Part shown: positions 1 to 13,199 of the stretch, piece after piece
Numbering within the stretch: position 1 is the stretch's first letter
Layout of the letters: the number at the start of each line of letters is the position of its first letter
Assembly (NCBI GenBank): GCA_019614645.1
Contig: JABWDB010000010.1
Coordinates: forward strand, 10,000,001-10,064,000
Direction of reading: 5' to 3'
DNA: 64,000 nucleotides
Source of the DNA: Stratiolaelaps scimitus
Lineage: Eukaryota; Arthropoda; Arachnida; Mesostigmata; Laelapidae
Notes under the pieces: model-generated
Databases searched by the model: none
Seen by the model: only the letters and a program-made list of their open reading frames with translations
Told to the model about the DNA's origin: nothing
Position numbers and translations under genes: made by a program

Positions 1-779
1 TAGCGGTGCAAACTTTAATAGAGATAGATGTGGCGTACATTTCTTGTTCAGTTGGCTTACATTTGTTATTTCGCAGCTCAGGTATATTTGACACTTTCTA
101 ACGTATACATACATAAATGTGGGTGTCCATTTCTGGACTTGCCCTTGAACGACCCGTTTGCTTTAAAAACACCTTATCCTGGGGATACAAGAGGTACTAT
201 CATACATAAAAGCTGTGATAAGCCTTTGGATTGCATTCTGCGAACGGTCTTCCAATACGCACGTGTGGGACGTAGAAACGATTCGGAAAGCCAGAAGTCT
301 TACTCTGGGGTTACGCCTATATTCCTCTCACATTTCTGGGAGCTTCAGTGTCACAGAATCCAGACTGCCCGTATGTTCCCTCTGGTTCCTTGGCGTTCCC
401 TCCCTCAGCTCTAGTCTACAATGATCTGAACCAGTGCAACAGCCTTTTATCTGAGGGGCTTATAGGTTTTCAAATAGACTGAATTAAAAATTAAATTAAT
501 AAAAAGTTGGATTATTCGAACAAATTAGAGCATTATGACATACAATGGCGATATATTATAAATATGAATTCATTTACCTCAGTCATTTCCAGTATCGAGA
601 CTAGCATTATACGTAACTCCGACATTGGTGGGACGATGTTAATGAATGACTACTTTGTTTTAAGGTCATACTATTTAACTTGTTTTGTTGCAATACTTGT
701 AACGTACTTGTTTCTCATACGCACCTTTTCTCTCTGCTTTTCAACCTGAAACAACCTGTTGGTCGCTATCGGCACAATC

Positions 780-1010
780 GGAAGACTAGACAAGATATAT
801 TTTGGCAGTGCGCCGGGGAAAGGGCGCTCCAGCGGACACCCTGTAACTAGCCTTTATCTGTACACTGTGTCGAAAGCGATCATGGCGCGGTCCGCTGCTG
901 GTTTTCTCTGCGCTGGAGTCACCAGCTGACGTCAGCATGCGCAACTACTGCGTCCTGTTCCAACCAGCAGTGGATGAGGAGCTACACTGGTGAACCTGTG
1001 AGTGTTGTGT
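780..1010. promoter_or_regulatory. GC-rich promoter-like block with CRE
   Basis: This block is clearly richer in G+C and CpG than the surrounding AT-rich DNA. It carries a perfect palindromic cAMP-response element, TGACGTCA, at 927-934. An NRF1-like GCATGCGCA follows at 935-943. A possible splice donor (CCT|GTGAGT) lies just downstream near 997. Such a cluster is typical of a CpG-type promoter with a non-coding first exon. No coding exon that it would serve is evident until DBT at 5903, so a link to DBT is speculative. It could also be part of an old repeat. Confidence 0.25.
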
Positions 1011-3085
1011 TTATTCGTATAAAATACTTTAGCACACAAGTTTTATCTATGTATAAGTGTTCCTGGGAAGGCCTGGTATTGTGACGGTGCCTGTGTGCAG
1101 ATTCGGGAAACCGTAAGCCCGAACAACGTGTACGTTACATCAACCTGCTATTCCAGTGTTGGTCCGTTCAGTCTCGTTGCTCGATTGTATCTTCCATTTG
1201 ACCTTACTTCTCTTTCTTACTTTATCGTAAGCTTGACGTTCCAACTGCTCTCCAGGTTAACCATGCAAACAGACATTTGCAAGCGTTGTTTGCAGCCGGT
1301 CGCTGCTGCAGCAATCAAGTTTTGATGCTAGCTACAGAGACGACAAAGGAATCCGCCACAATAATATGATTCCTAATACTCGTGGGGTATTGATGACACT
1401 TGTGCTATGTAACTATTAAATTCGCCTTGATTGTATCCATACGTCGTCATACAGCAAGGCGTTAAAATGCATTACTTTCAGTACGGGGGACCATTAAAGA
1501 CCGCCTGAGTGCTCCGCCCCTCCAAGCTGTGAACTCTCATACTCAACGTCGGCAGCTTGATTTTCAATATATCGCAAGGTATCCTAATAATTACAGGTGT
1601 ATTGGGCTCAACTGGGTCTCCACCACATGCACGAAAGTACATGCGAGTATGCATCGTGGTTAAAATAATTTTATAGATCGAATTATAACTTACTCTAGCG
1701 CAAACTATAATAGAAACCAACATCTCATATGCCAATAATAGTAGATTATCTTGGTCGAGTAACATGATGTAAGCACATATGCAGGAGTTGGCCGCAATCC
1801 ACATAAAGTGGTGATTAACTCTTCTTTATTTAGGCACAGCAGTGACCTCAAAGAGCTGGTTGTATTAAAGGATCGCTAATAATGCATACTTCAAAAGCAG
1901 GGTTGATACACATAGATAAACAATGAATAGTAAATGACTTAATTCATGTATCAACTGTGTATTGTTGTATATTATGCATGTGTTGTTTCTTTAGCATTGC
2001 ATCAAAGGCTATGCAGCCAATATCCTGATATCCCTTCAACAAACTTTATTCCGAGAATATCAAGTCGCATCGGCAGGCCTAAATTTAGCGATCACAACGG
2101 GTGTTACTTCATTGCCGTTAGCAACTCATTATTAAAAAGAGATGTCCTGTCTAGATACTAAATTCGAAAGCCAGTGAGAGCCAGCTGTTGCTAGTAAAGC
2201 ATAGCATGGAGTCAATGTGGCTTTCAGCCGAATCTTAACAGGTTTCTGCTTGAAATTAAAGTGGTTGAGTGTTCCGCGAACCCAATTTTTTAATTACCTG
2301 TAACGATCTGACTGGACGGCATTCGCGGATCTGTTTAAAACTCAACCAGGCGCAGCAGACTAGTATTTGCTCTCTTGAGTATACGAAAGACGGTCCTTTC
2401 CAACTCGTTTGAGACCCCTAATCAGCAGTGCGTACACGATAGTTGCCGGCAATTATTTAAATATTTAATTTAGTGTGGAACAAATGGAGCTGTATAAAGC
2501 ATTTCCGTGCAACAAACAGCCGGGCTATTCAGGTGTGAAAAATACTACAACTTCGAATGCAGCCCCAATCTAGTTTGTAAATAGCCACAATCTAATTAAC
2601 ATTATTGATAACTGCTTTCCGACACACAGCTTTGCTTTTTATTATTAAATTAGTTCATAATCTATAATGTATAAACGATGTATTCGATTTCAATATAAAT
2701 TTAGGAGAGTTATCTACTTTAACCACGGCAAATATACCTTAATGAATTCCCACTCAAGTCGGGTCATTTTAATAGGCTTATTGGCTAACTGTTCGAATAT
2801 ATTTTCTTTGTTACCAGTTTTAATATAAAATAAAATGTATTGTTTCCTAGGGCCGCCTACTGCTCCTGGACAGTGCGGTACACATAAGGATGTATATCCT
2901 CGATCATTTTGAGCTGTTCTAATAGCAGGGTATAACCTTGAAATCCCCTTACTTTATTTTGTTGAGAGTGGTGTTTTTGGCAAAATATTCTATGTATACT
3001 GTGATTAGAAGTTCAGATATCACTGCGTTCCATTTTCTTTGTTTCTTCGCGTTTCGCATCACACAAACTATCATGGCGATTCACA

Positions 3086-3140
3086 CCATTTGATCTCCTA
3101 GCTACCACCACACCGTGGAAGAAGCTAGGAGATCAAATGG
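3086..3140. repeat. Short hairpin, 18-bp arms
   Basis: The left arm (3086-3103) begins CCATTTGATCTCCTAGCT. Its reverse complement is at 3123-3140, with a 19-base loop. Perfect arms of this size are probably the remains of a small foldback element. Confidence 0.6.
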
Positions 3141-4731
3141 ATCAAAACGTGGCAATGACATAGCTTATTCAATACATCTGATCGCGTTGTAGACGTTGAG
3201 ACGTTTTTTGATATTTTTTTTTCACTGAACAAACCTATATCGGGTTTTTATTGCAAGAAATCTGCTGGGACTGATGAAGAATACTTTTTAATTAATTTCG
3301 TTGGCTTTTAAAGTACCCGTTGTGCTGAGGATTCTGTGGTTTACACCACCTGGGTAGTGTGGCTCACAGGGTACCCAGCACAACAACCTAAAGGTTGGTT
3401 GGTTTTGGAATAGATCTAAGCAAACTAGAACGTGGGCCTCGGACGGTAAATTGCCCTAACGAAATAGCATTCACGTGTTATTATACTGCCATTACTTGCA
3501 GATGTTGAATACTATGAAGTGTCTATTGAATATCAGTGATCTGACTTACAGAAACCTTTGAACAATTAGAAGACCAATGTGAAAATCTCCGTTATCTGTT
3601 TGTTTAGCTATCGTACTTGGAACGTGCTATCCACACGTTTTACATGGTCTGCTATTCACTCTACTATTGCGATACAGGGATGTGCTAGCCTCTCTGTTTA
3701 GCATTAACGTTACACTCATCAACTAAAGGTTGCTCTTATTAGAAGCACATTGAGGTCTGAGTTTAATGAGGACTTAATTGTCTGTTCGAAGAATTATCCA
3801 CTTGCTCAGAGGTTGCAATATGTAAGATGAGCACTGATTGAATTGTGAGGAACCACGACAAGACCAAAGTGTTTAATAACGATCGTATACGCATAACAAG
3901 TATTAGAAAATGTACAGTGGTCCCATATTTCAACAAGCAACGCATATACCCTTATAGTTATCATCGTGACCGCACTAATTTGCAATCATGCAGAACCGTA
4001 TGATATCACAACTCTATACTACTAACTGCGTTTTCATCAAAAATTCCTATGTCGCTATCCCTGTATCGAGAATGAAACTAGATATTTTTTGCGCTTTTGT
4101 TGAGTTTCAGTAAAAAAAATTAGATAAAATATCTGACCCGCTGAATGCATTATAACGGCATATTTTTTATGATCTTAGGTAGAACATCATGGTATTGTCG
4201 AACTTCATTTAACCCGAAAGAGATGGCACTTCGTCCGGTGCTGGAGATAACTTTTGAGCCGTTAAGGGCATCCCTAGCTGAGATGTCAAAGCCACTAGAC
4301 TCTTGTGGACTATTTGTCCACTATTTGTGGACCTAGTTTGATACTCATTATTGCACTCCCGGGCGTAGTATTAACGATATCCTGCGTTTGTATCGTGCAT
4401 CTTATGTGAGTTGGAGTTGTAGAAGCCTTCGCTGGAAGTATTAAAGTATTGCCATCTGGATTAATAGAGCCCAAATGAAAACGCAGACGAGTAGAGTCGC
4501 GTTCGATGGTGTCGGTCACGTGGCTGGGTTTTCATTGATACTCTAAGGGCCGCTGATATCTGATATCTCATGTTTACAAGTATTGGTGTGTTTATCTTTT
4601 TGCTTTCTCTCTGCTATCTGCCTGATGTTAAATGGAGAATGGTTATTCAGTCAATCACGTGAACAGAATAGTTTTGTGCAGGTCTTCGAGACCTTCGTTG
4701 GTTCGTTGTTATCTACACACAGGGGCGATAT

Positions 4732-4796
4732 AGGTAAAGGTTTATTGGTTTAGTAAATGAACTCAATTTTTACAATGATCAAGTTCTCTCATATAG
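4732..4796 (-). mobile_element. Decayed SINE tail
   Basis: Read on the minus strand, this is a weathered copy of the 3' tail shared by the SINEs at 26482-26621 and 44231-44370. It contains the CTCTTATATG-type start, the AATTGCAGCTCC-type centre (here changed) and the final AATAAACCTTTACC. The tRNA-like head is not recognisable. Confidence 0.45.
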
Positions 4797-5902
4797 GGTT
4801 TTCGTTCCAACGGATTTCGAATAGAGCAAGTGTTGAGGCCTGTATTTAGATGAACCCTATTTCCCATAACCATATTGATAGTTGTACTACGTGTGGTGGT
4901 GTATGTGACATTATAACCTTATATTTGAGTAATATGTTTGATGTTATATATAATCCTTGAATAATACCCAGTAATACGTACTCGAATTATTGTATATTTT
5001 AAGACTTACAATCATAGTCAATATCCGATATACAATAAATAAACTTCTATACCCAATATAATCTCTTCTGAAATCTGTCTACTCAATGATTTCAAGCCTA
5101 TATTAAACCCCGTCCGTTGTCCTATGCGTATTAAGGAAAGCGCATGTATGTTGCTATGATATTGCTGGCCATCCAGTATCTTCACTGATGTCACGTTAAC
5201 AGGCTGTTTATCCCATATCTGCCTACTTTTTCATGGAGGATGGGGAGGATAGGAGGAGGGGATGGTTCTTGTAATAAACTTTGATGAACCATTTCTGGAT
5301 GGTTTTAATTTTGAATCTCACTACGAATCGTATCTACACAGCAAGGCTTCATACAAAAAAACAGTTATAAAAAAACAACTTTATCTTTGTCTTCCAAAAA
5401 CCTCACCACTAAGAGAAATACTAAAAAAATACCTTCACTACCGGGCTTAATTTGTCTTATACCAGGCTTGTTTTCATAGTGTTTAAGTTTATTATGTTTG
5501 TCTGGATTTCGAATATCAATCTGATTAACGTGGCGCCGTGTCCACTCTGGCTTCTCGTCCATCTGCTACCCATTTTTCTTAATCACTTGACGTGCTTCAT
5601 TGATACTCATCATTGTGTCATCTTCATCAGGAGGCAGAGGAAGAGAGGCGGAGTTCTGCTATCTAGAACACTTCACGTAAACTTCGCGTCCTCTATCTCA
5701 ATCCTCAGTTTCCCTTCTCCTGCACGCTTATATGAGCAAACTCACTCGGAGCTCACGTATATTACATCTGTGATGCTAGAAGTACATGAAGCGAAGAATG
5801 ATATATGTTCAACACGTTCGTACAGTTAGCGTAATTTTAGTGAAAGGGGTTCAAATTAATGTTTGCATACTGATTTTGACCCTAGGCTGAATCCCTTTCA
5901 CG

Positions 5903-8900
5903 ATGATACAGTACGCCCCTCACCTTCGCACCGCAGCGCGATTCCTGTGTACCTGTCGGTCTCCAACTAACCGGCCAATATGCAGTAGTACCAGCCTATT
6001 GCGACGGTCTATTTCAACAAAGGTAAGGTATCGATTTATTAACGGTTGGTTATATTCACTAGATGGAACAAAAGTTCACAATCTGAAGAAGAGTGCAAAG
6101 TAGAAGTTCGAAACACAAAGAGTGTTCTGTAGTGTTATGCTTAAATGCATCTTATCATTGCAATGAGTGGCACCTAATCGAAATCACGTCCACAGGTGAC
6201 GAGGCTTACAGTGTGACCTCCTTCTCTGGTTGGATTCCACTATGAATCAAAATACGCTGTCTTGTTCAATCACTGTGCTACAAGCACACATTCGTTTATG
6301 AATTCTAACACATCTCGCGCAGATTACCTAACAGAATCTGCATTAAATACCAATACCGAACGGCTGTCAGTACTCAAGTTTTCGGCTTCCTCGACTATCG
6401 TGGACGGCCTGATTCTTATCTTCTTGTTCTATTTCACTCACGTGTTTATCGTTTTTAGTTATCTGGTGTGAAATAGACTGATAAAAAATTAACTTTGCTC
6501 GTCGTTGATCGTCATCGTTGCAAAATTTAGTTTTGACAATTAGCGGACGATATAGAACTAAGCTAACGAGAAAAGGTGTTTTTGAATTGAACTGTTAATT
6601 TTTCCCATACGTCTTTGAGCAGACTTTGCCACTTCTGGTTGTGGGTGAGTTTGGCCTGGTGCTGGGTTATGTATTTTACAGCTGCTGGCTGATGGCCACC
6701 CGTGATCTAAAATGTCCAAGTCTCACATATAACCTTTCGTTTTCAGTCAACTGTACCGTCGCAAATATTATGTCGTAACCTTGTTGTCTCTACAAAGGTA
6801 CATGGTAGTCGCAGTACGAGGTTCTTTTACACCACAGGTCAGTGATATATTCTAAATGTATTAAATGATACCGTTTGCTCTGTATATATAACATATATAA
6901 AACAGCAATAATATACAAACAGGCAACCTGTATAATGCAAGAGTACCTCAACTGACGCTTGGAGAGTCAACATATTTATGAGAGCGTCCTTATGTCGAGA
7001 TATTTAAACGAAATGTTTTGGTTTCAATCTATTTGGCTATACTGTTTTTCTCTTAATTCACACCTAAGCGAGATTTAAAGGAGAATAAGCACTAATGTTC
7101 AATTGATTTTTTCAGCTTCTCTGCAACAACAGACTTCCAGTGGCGGCGGTTCGGTGGTGTCGTTCAAGTTGTCCGATATAGGCGAGGGCATTTCCGAAGT
7201 GACCATTAAGGAGTGGTTCGTAAAAATTGGCGACCGTGTGAACCAATTCGACCCCATCTGTGAGGTGTTTATTTAGACTCATGAGTTCCGTGTCTCCTTT
7301 GAAGCACTTAAATTTCATCGAAGCGATTGAAATACATAAAGAGGACCGGGGTGACAGAAGGAGTTCGTTGAAGGAGGGAGGCTTGCAATGCGCAAGAGTT
7401 TCCAGTTAGAAAATTAATAGGTTTATAGTTGAAGCAGATTCGATTTTGTATTCAAACCAACTTTTATCCAAAAGTAATTCTGCCTCATTAACTCATTAAC
7501 TTCTCCTCATTAACTCATCCAAAAGTAATTCTGCCGCATTAATAACTGTGAACCTCCTCTCTCCTCCCCTAATGTATATAACATCCTTTATTCTGATTTA
7601 AATTCGTCATTCAATGCAAACGTGTATGAGTCTACGCAATGTTGGCATGCCAACTGCCTGAGATGAACTATATCATCGTCAATTCTGGAAACCATGAGCA
7701 AATCATAGAATGATCCTCGAATTAAATAGCTTTCCAGCAAAAGAATCGAGTTTGTGGGTAAAGTTAATTGCGGTATAGGTACTATGACTACTTGAGACTA
7801 GTAGACGGCTAGCGAGGATATGGGGGGGCTATCTAATTTTATTAAAATCTAACTGGGTTCGTGAGAGCAAACAAAAACACTATGCGCGTTGTTTTCTTAA
7901 CGGAAGCTTCATCTGGAACCAAGCGCCAAGTGTAGCTTGTCAAGTGTGTTTGTAATTTCATGACGAGATCCCTAACCATGACCTTTCTTAAATGGGCTGT
8001 GGACCCAATATGCGATGACTCTAACCAGTTTCTTCTGCTATTTAGGTGCAATCAGATAAGGCCTCGGTAACAATCACATCTCGATACGATGGTGTTATCG
8101 TAAAGCTCCACCACCAGGTGAATATGATACGTTTTCCAATCACATGTTTTAATAAGAACCTGAGATATTATAGATATGTAGGCAAGACGAATGACTTCCG
8201 CTGGAGTTGAAAGCGGATTCTGCTTTAAGAATAGATGCCCTATCTTTGAGCGTTTCTCCATCGTCATTTAAATTTCACCTAGTTTGTGTAAATTTAGGAC
8301 TCGATAGCTCAAATAGAATCCAATCCTCGCTGGTTGGATAATTGAATCTTCGTTTAGAAACCAACTCATATAAGTGCATAATACTAAGATCATTCGACTC
8401 ATTCTGAGATTCCTCTTATCGTAGTTTGTCCAGGGCACAATGTATATTGAAACTTGATCTCTACATAATGTTCATAGAGTAATACACTATAATGTAATTT
8501 CTACAACGCGTAATTTAATTGAACTCTTACTTTGCACTCCATTACAATACAGGTTGATGCCCTCGCCAAAGTTGGCGCGCCGCTTGTTGACATTCAGTTA
8601 GATGCATCGGGTTTGTAACAACACTTCACGCTCTGCAAAAAAAATATACAACTATTACTAGAACTATTTAACGAGGAGAGAGTTATAGCCTCTGTTTTCT
8701 TTAATAATGGGCACGTATTAATGAGTTTAGATAGAGTTAGTCCAAACAATGTCCGTTGTGTTTGGTATAGTCTGCGTTTTGGTTTGGAAGAGTGTTCGAT
8801 ATGAATTTTAGGACAAGCATGTAGGCCAGCATGTATGTTACTTGGTATGGTATTAAATGTATTGTTCAGAATGCGATTGCAGTGTTACAGCACGTGAAAA

Positions 8901-11900
8901 CCTGATCACACGCAGAACTTGCCAGGTTCATTCGTTTACGATGAGATCATTTGTATATCGGGAATTTTGTAGCCGATACTACTTCCCCTGCCGAGGCCAC
9001 GAGAGCAGACACTACGGAGACCCCAGCAAGTCAGCACCATGTATCAAACTCAGAAACCCGCAGTTGCACGACAGAGCCATCAGAAGAAGCTAGAACTGGA
9101 AAGGTGCTGGCCACCCCTGCTGTCAGACGAATGGCTGGAGAGATGCAGGTATTTCTATGCTTGGAATGCATTTCTACTTATATTCTCTCATTTGTATACT
9201 TAGTAGTAATATCAGGGTGCCCATGTTGTTGACAGCTGTCGATAAATTTGTGAAATTTCTGATCGATTATGTTATGATTACACAGTGCTTGAAACGACCT
9301 CGTAGATGCTTTTTTGTTAAATAACCGTGCTATTTTGAACTTATATTGCGTCCATCTTGTGCCGTATCATCTTGCAGATCTCGCTTTACGAAGTGACAGC
9401 GACGGGTAAAGGTGGTCGGGTGCTGAAAGACGACATTTTCGCTTATCTTGATCAGAAGCAGCAAGTTCGAACGGTATTGCTTTCCTTTGTGGCTTAAGAT
9501 CAACTTCCGGTTGTCTCTTTCTTCTAATTAGTCATACACCAGAAAAAAATTGAGACACAAATACATATGCCTTTAACGCATACAGATCAAAAACAAGAAC
9601 CTGTACAAATATGAGATACCTGTTAATTTATTTACAATGCACGCAGGTGTCTGTTCCATCAATCATGTTTGATATAGAATACATGACCCAGGGGTCTATT
9701 GGTGAGAAGGAAATAAGTACCTCTCAGTGCCTACTCCATAAAAAGGCATTGCCCGTGGTGAACTGGTGATTGTGTCGAATAGTATCAAGTATAGTTTTAT
9801 GACTAACCAAATACATTGTGTTTTCTTCTTTCTTACAGAAAATAAGATATCCATCACGAAAACACAATGTATTTGGTTCGTCATCTTATTTTCTAACAAA
9901 GCTCATTATGTTTTTCGAATTCGAATTTCCAGAGTGGACCTCGCGCCGCACAACGTGCACCTGCTTCCATAGAAGCATCGTTGACTGCAGGTATGAATTA
10001 GTAAGATGAGATGTGTATTTAGTTGTCAGACATCAATTGCACTCGAGATAAAAACAAATTTTAACTAAAGGTAGTATTAAATTTGTCGGATTAAGTACTT
10101 ATTCTTGACTTCGCCTGGCAGGGGACGATCCATAGTTTGTTCTGAGCCAGTGCAATTTTAATATTCATTACCAGAGACCTCTGATTCGAGCCCCGCAATA
10201 CGTTATCTACCTTTGAAATAGAAAATACGTTGACCTGTGCATCACTTCTTGCTACTTAGCCAATTATTTAGTTCTGTTAATTTTCTATATTTCGTGTTCT
10301 AGTCGAAATAGGGATGCTTGACGGGTTTCTCTATGGTTTCAGGTGACGCAAGCTCAGCGCTACCATTGCGGAAGCCTCTTGTAGCGAAGGCTGTTCCAAT
10401 TTCTGGCTATACGAGAGCCATGGTCAAAACAATGACAGCCTCATTACAAATTCCTCATTTCGGATATAAGGTGACTCCAGGTTATGTGTACTCGGGTACA
10501 ATATCTAATTCGACAGATGACATTCGAGAATCCCATTTGTGAAACTTAACAAAACATGTACTCTATGCTGTTCTATATTTCATTATTATGATGGAAAATT
10601 TAAACTTGCAGTTCCAATTAAGGGCAACTAAATACAACTATGACGGTATACTACGCCTGCGGGCATGACGTGGTGGACAAGGTAGGCAGTACCAAAAAGG
10701 GAGTTTTGTGGAGTCTGAGGTTCAAATCTGAGTGGAGTGATATTTACTTTTATGGGCAGTATCTCCGCAATAAGATTTGTTAAGTAGTAGTGGCAACTAA
10801 TGTGGTCTGCGGCATAGCTAGCACTGCGCATAAAGGAAGGCACCGTACACCCCCTGTATGCGTCATAAATACTGCATGTTTACATACACGGGGCTTTCTA
10901 CAGACACCCTATTGACCACAGTAGTTGTTCACAGACGTGAAGTGGACAGAGGTATTGAGAGAAAGTCTGGTCTTGAGAGAGTGAGAGAGAAGTGAAGCAG
11001 CTGAGAGTCAGCTAACCACGTCATGTCCGTACGGTGAGGAGGATGTGTGGTGCTCGTGGCTGGGCTTGTACACATCTCACCACCCTTCACTGAAGAATGC
11101 GATAAGCGATACCGGGAAGGGTGGTGCTGTTGAACATCGTCAACAGTTCCATAAGGGGGGCGGCCATGGTGTTGGCATGCATCAGCATGCCAACACCCCC
11201 CCTTTAAAAAAAAAAAATGACGGTATACTACGTCATAACGACCAATACCAATTGACCAACATACCGTCCATTAGAATAGTACAAGGTATTGAGAGAGAAG
11301 GACAGCCCTGTCCCCTGCAACCTTAAAATACTTGAGATGGAGATACGAAACGATAATTAATGAGCACCGTGACTATATGGAATAAGTATATCCTATAATA
11401 GTACTGCCCCCAAATAGAACTTTTGTATATTCTAATAACAGGTTATTAAAATCTCCATCTTTTTCTAAACTACCTGGATTGTGGACTTACTTCCAAAAAG
11501 CACTTGTAGTATTCTCGACTGATCCCACCATTTGCTAAATATTGCTAAGCTTACACAACGATATTTACAATATATGCAATGTATGCTGGAACAATCCGAT
11601 TGCTTTCGTATTTTTCAGGACGAGATTGATCTCACAAGTTTAGTAAGACTTCGCAAGGAAATAGCAGAGGAAGCAAACTGCTACGGAGTAAAACTCTCCT
11701 ACATGCCGTTTATTGTCAAGGCTGCGTCGCTTGCCTTGTATCAGGTAAGCAAGAACGATGTATTTGATTGTACGAAATTAACAGGCTCAAATTTTTTCAA
11801 ATATGACGGGCAAAGTACCCAATTCTGAGATAATATTGGTTGAATATGTGAGTAGCTGAAACTGGTCTGTATTGTATGAAGAAACTTATGAAGATACCTG

Positions 11901-13199
11901 AAATTATGAATAAATTGGAAGTTCAAGACAAAAATGCTGTGGGTAACTTACCAGAGTTAACAGTGCATGAAATTTCACCTAATAATTATAAATCACCGAG
12001 ATACATTGCTACAGTAAATAAGGAGTCATGGACGATGCACCCAATTGAGTATCGTAAACAGACATAAATATAAATTGCGTGGTTATTCTTATTGCAGTAT
12101 CCAGTTTTGAATGCTTCGCTGTCGGAGTCCAAAGATCAAATAATCTACAAAGCTGAACACAACATTGGTTTGGCTGTGGACACCCCCATCGGCTTAATTG
12201 TGCCAAACATTAAGAATTGTCAGGTAAATATTCTTCGTTGGGCACCAACCGCGACCCGTTCCATTCGGGAAGAGAGGTTGATATCAAAGGTTATATTTGG
12301 CGAAGGGGGAATTTCCCTTCTTTCGGGGCTTTGAATTTGGCGGGTTCTGTTATTTGGCCACTACACAAGAAGATGTAAGTAATAACAAAAAAGCACTGGG
12401 CAACCCATTGAATGTTCACATGCGTTCTTGTAGGAGAAGAGCGTACTAGAAATAGGCGCCGAATTGAACCGTCTACAGTCTGCTGCATTGGCAGGAAAGG
12501 TATCCACCGAGGATCTCACCGGAGGCACTTTCTCTCTTTCCAACATAGGATCGGTGTGTACTCAAATTACATTATTATAAAATTAAACGAAGCAAGTCAT
12601 TTGGATAGTTAGGTCATGTACGCCCGTATTCGCAATGAGCATTATAAAAGCTGGTATAAAATGGAGTTTCGATTTCCTGAACAATAACCTCGTTGCAAAT
12701 ACCATAAATCGTATATGTTCTAAGCTGGTCATCATGTCATCTGTGTATTCCCATCAAAAGTTTAATATCCAAAACAGTAGTTAGATGTCATAATGTGATA
12801 TAAAATAGAAACACTATTTGCTCAATCATATCACAAGGAAATTACTTGCTCGTTGGATGTTTGGTATAAACCAAAGCTGTCGAAGATGGTCCGCTAACTA
12901 ATGTACATTTTGGCATGTTTGATCTTGCGTTATTATATGCACCTCCGGCATAACACCGTTAGATCGGTGGCACTTATGCATTCCCAGTGATTGTTCCACC
13001 AAATGTGTGCATAGGCGCTCTCGGCCGTATTCGGAAAGTACCTCGTTATTTGGGAGACGATCTTGTTCCTGCGCACATTTTGGAAGTCAGTTGGTCTGCA
13101 GATCATCGCGTCATTGACGGAGCCACCGTTGCGCGATTCTCCAACATGTGGAAACGATACCTCGAAAGGCCTCATCTACTTCTAATGCATCTTAAATAG
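5903..13199 (+). CDS. DBT: Branched-chain 2-oxoacid dehydrogenase E2 (dihydrolipoyl transacylase)
   Basis: Mitochondrial matrix core subunit that moves acyl groups from lipoamide to CoA in Val/Leu/Ile catabolism. Exons: 5903-6022, 7133-7264, 8046-8117, 8553-8610, 8973-9148, 9378-9473, 9933-9990, 10343-10470, 11619-11744, 12098-12223, 12434-12553, 12963-13199. All phases agree and give 482 aa, the same length as human DBT. Residues 1-40 are Arg/Ser-rich without acidic residues, like a mitochondrial presequence. The lipoyl domain follows, with the lipoyl lysine in SDKAS (K89). The E1/E3-binding domain (about 171-210) contains [12 protein letters not shown] and [11 protein letters not shown]. 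The catalytic domain ends with [12 protein letters not shown], carrying the family His (H452) and Asp (D456). WSADHR..DGA.V.RFSN.WK favours the branched-chain rather than the pyruvate or oxoglutarate E2. The exon 1/2 junction has a second in-frame solution (donor 6027, acceptor at 7141). Confidence 0.96.
9799..9884. repeat. Foldback element in DBT intron 6
   Basis: Arms of about 27 bases (9799-9825 and 9858-9884) are near-perfect reverse complements around ACCAAATACATTGTGTTTTC, with a spacer of about 32 bases. It lies wholly inside the intron between DBT exons 6 and 7. It is probably a small MITE-like foldback; no target-site duplication is obvious. Confidence 0.6.
10636..11300. repeat. Composite repeat in DBT intron 8
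   Basis: TGACGGTATACTACG occurs at about 10640 and again at about 11218. GGTATTGAGAGAAAG-like words occur at about 10950 and 11285. Between them is a palindrome (11168-11197, arms GGTGTTGGCATGC, loop ATCA) beside C- and A-runs. A GGTTCAAATCT word near 10719 resembles a pol III B box. This looks like one or two nested non-autonomous elements, but I cannot set their ends. Confidence 0.4.

Larger units (their letters stand above)
1..5902. other. Intergenic, no recognisable gene
   Basis: I read all six frames. The open frames here are short, have no family motif and no convincing exon borders. The stretch holds a GC-rich promoter-like block (780-1010), one short hairpin (3086-3140) and a decayed SINE tail (4732-4796), listed separately. 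Nothing else could be supported. Confidence 0.5.

Noticed and set aside
28..749. Three short open frames at the left edge as genes
   Set aside because: They have no family motif, overlap each other in different frames, and show no exon borders or conserved residues.
5452..5829. 125-codon plus-strand frame just before DBT
   Set aside because: The length is within chance for this many frames. The translation is low in charged residues with no motif, and there is no link to DBT exon 1 in phase.
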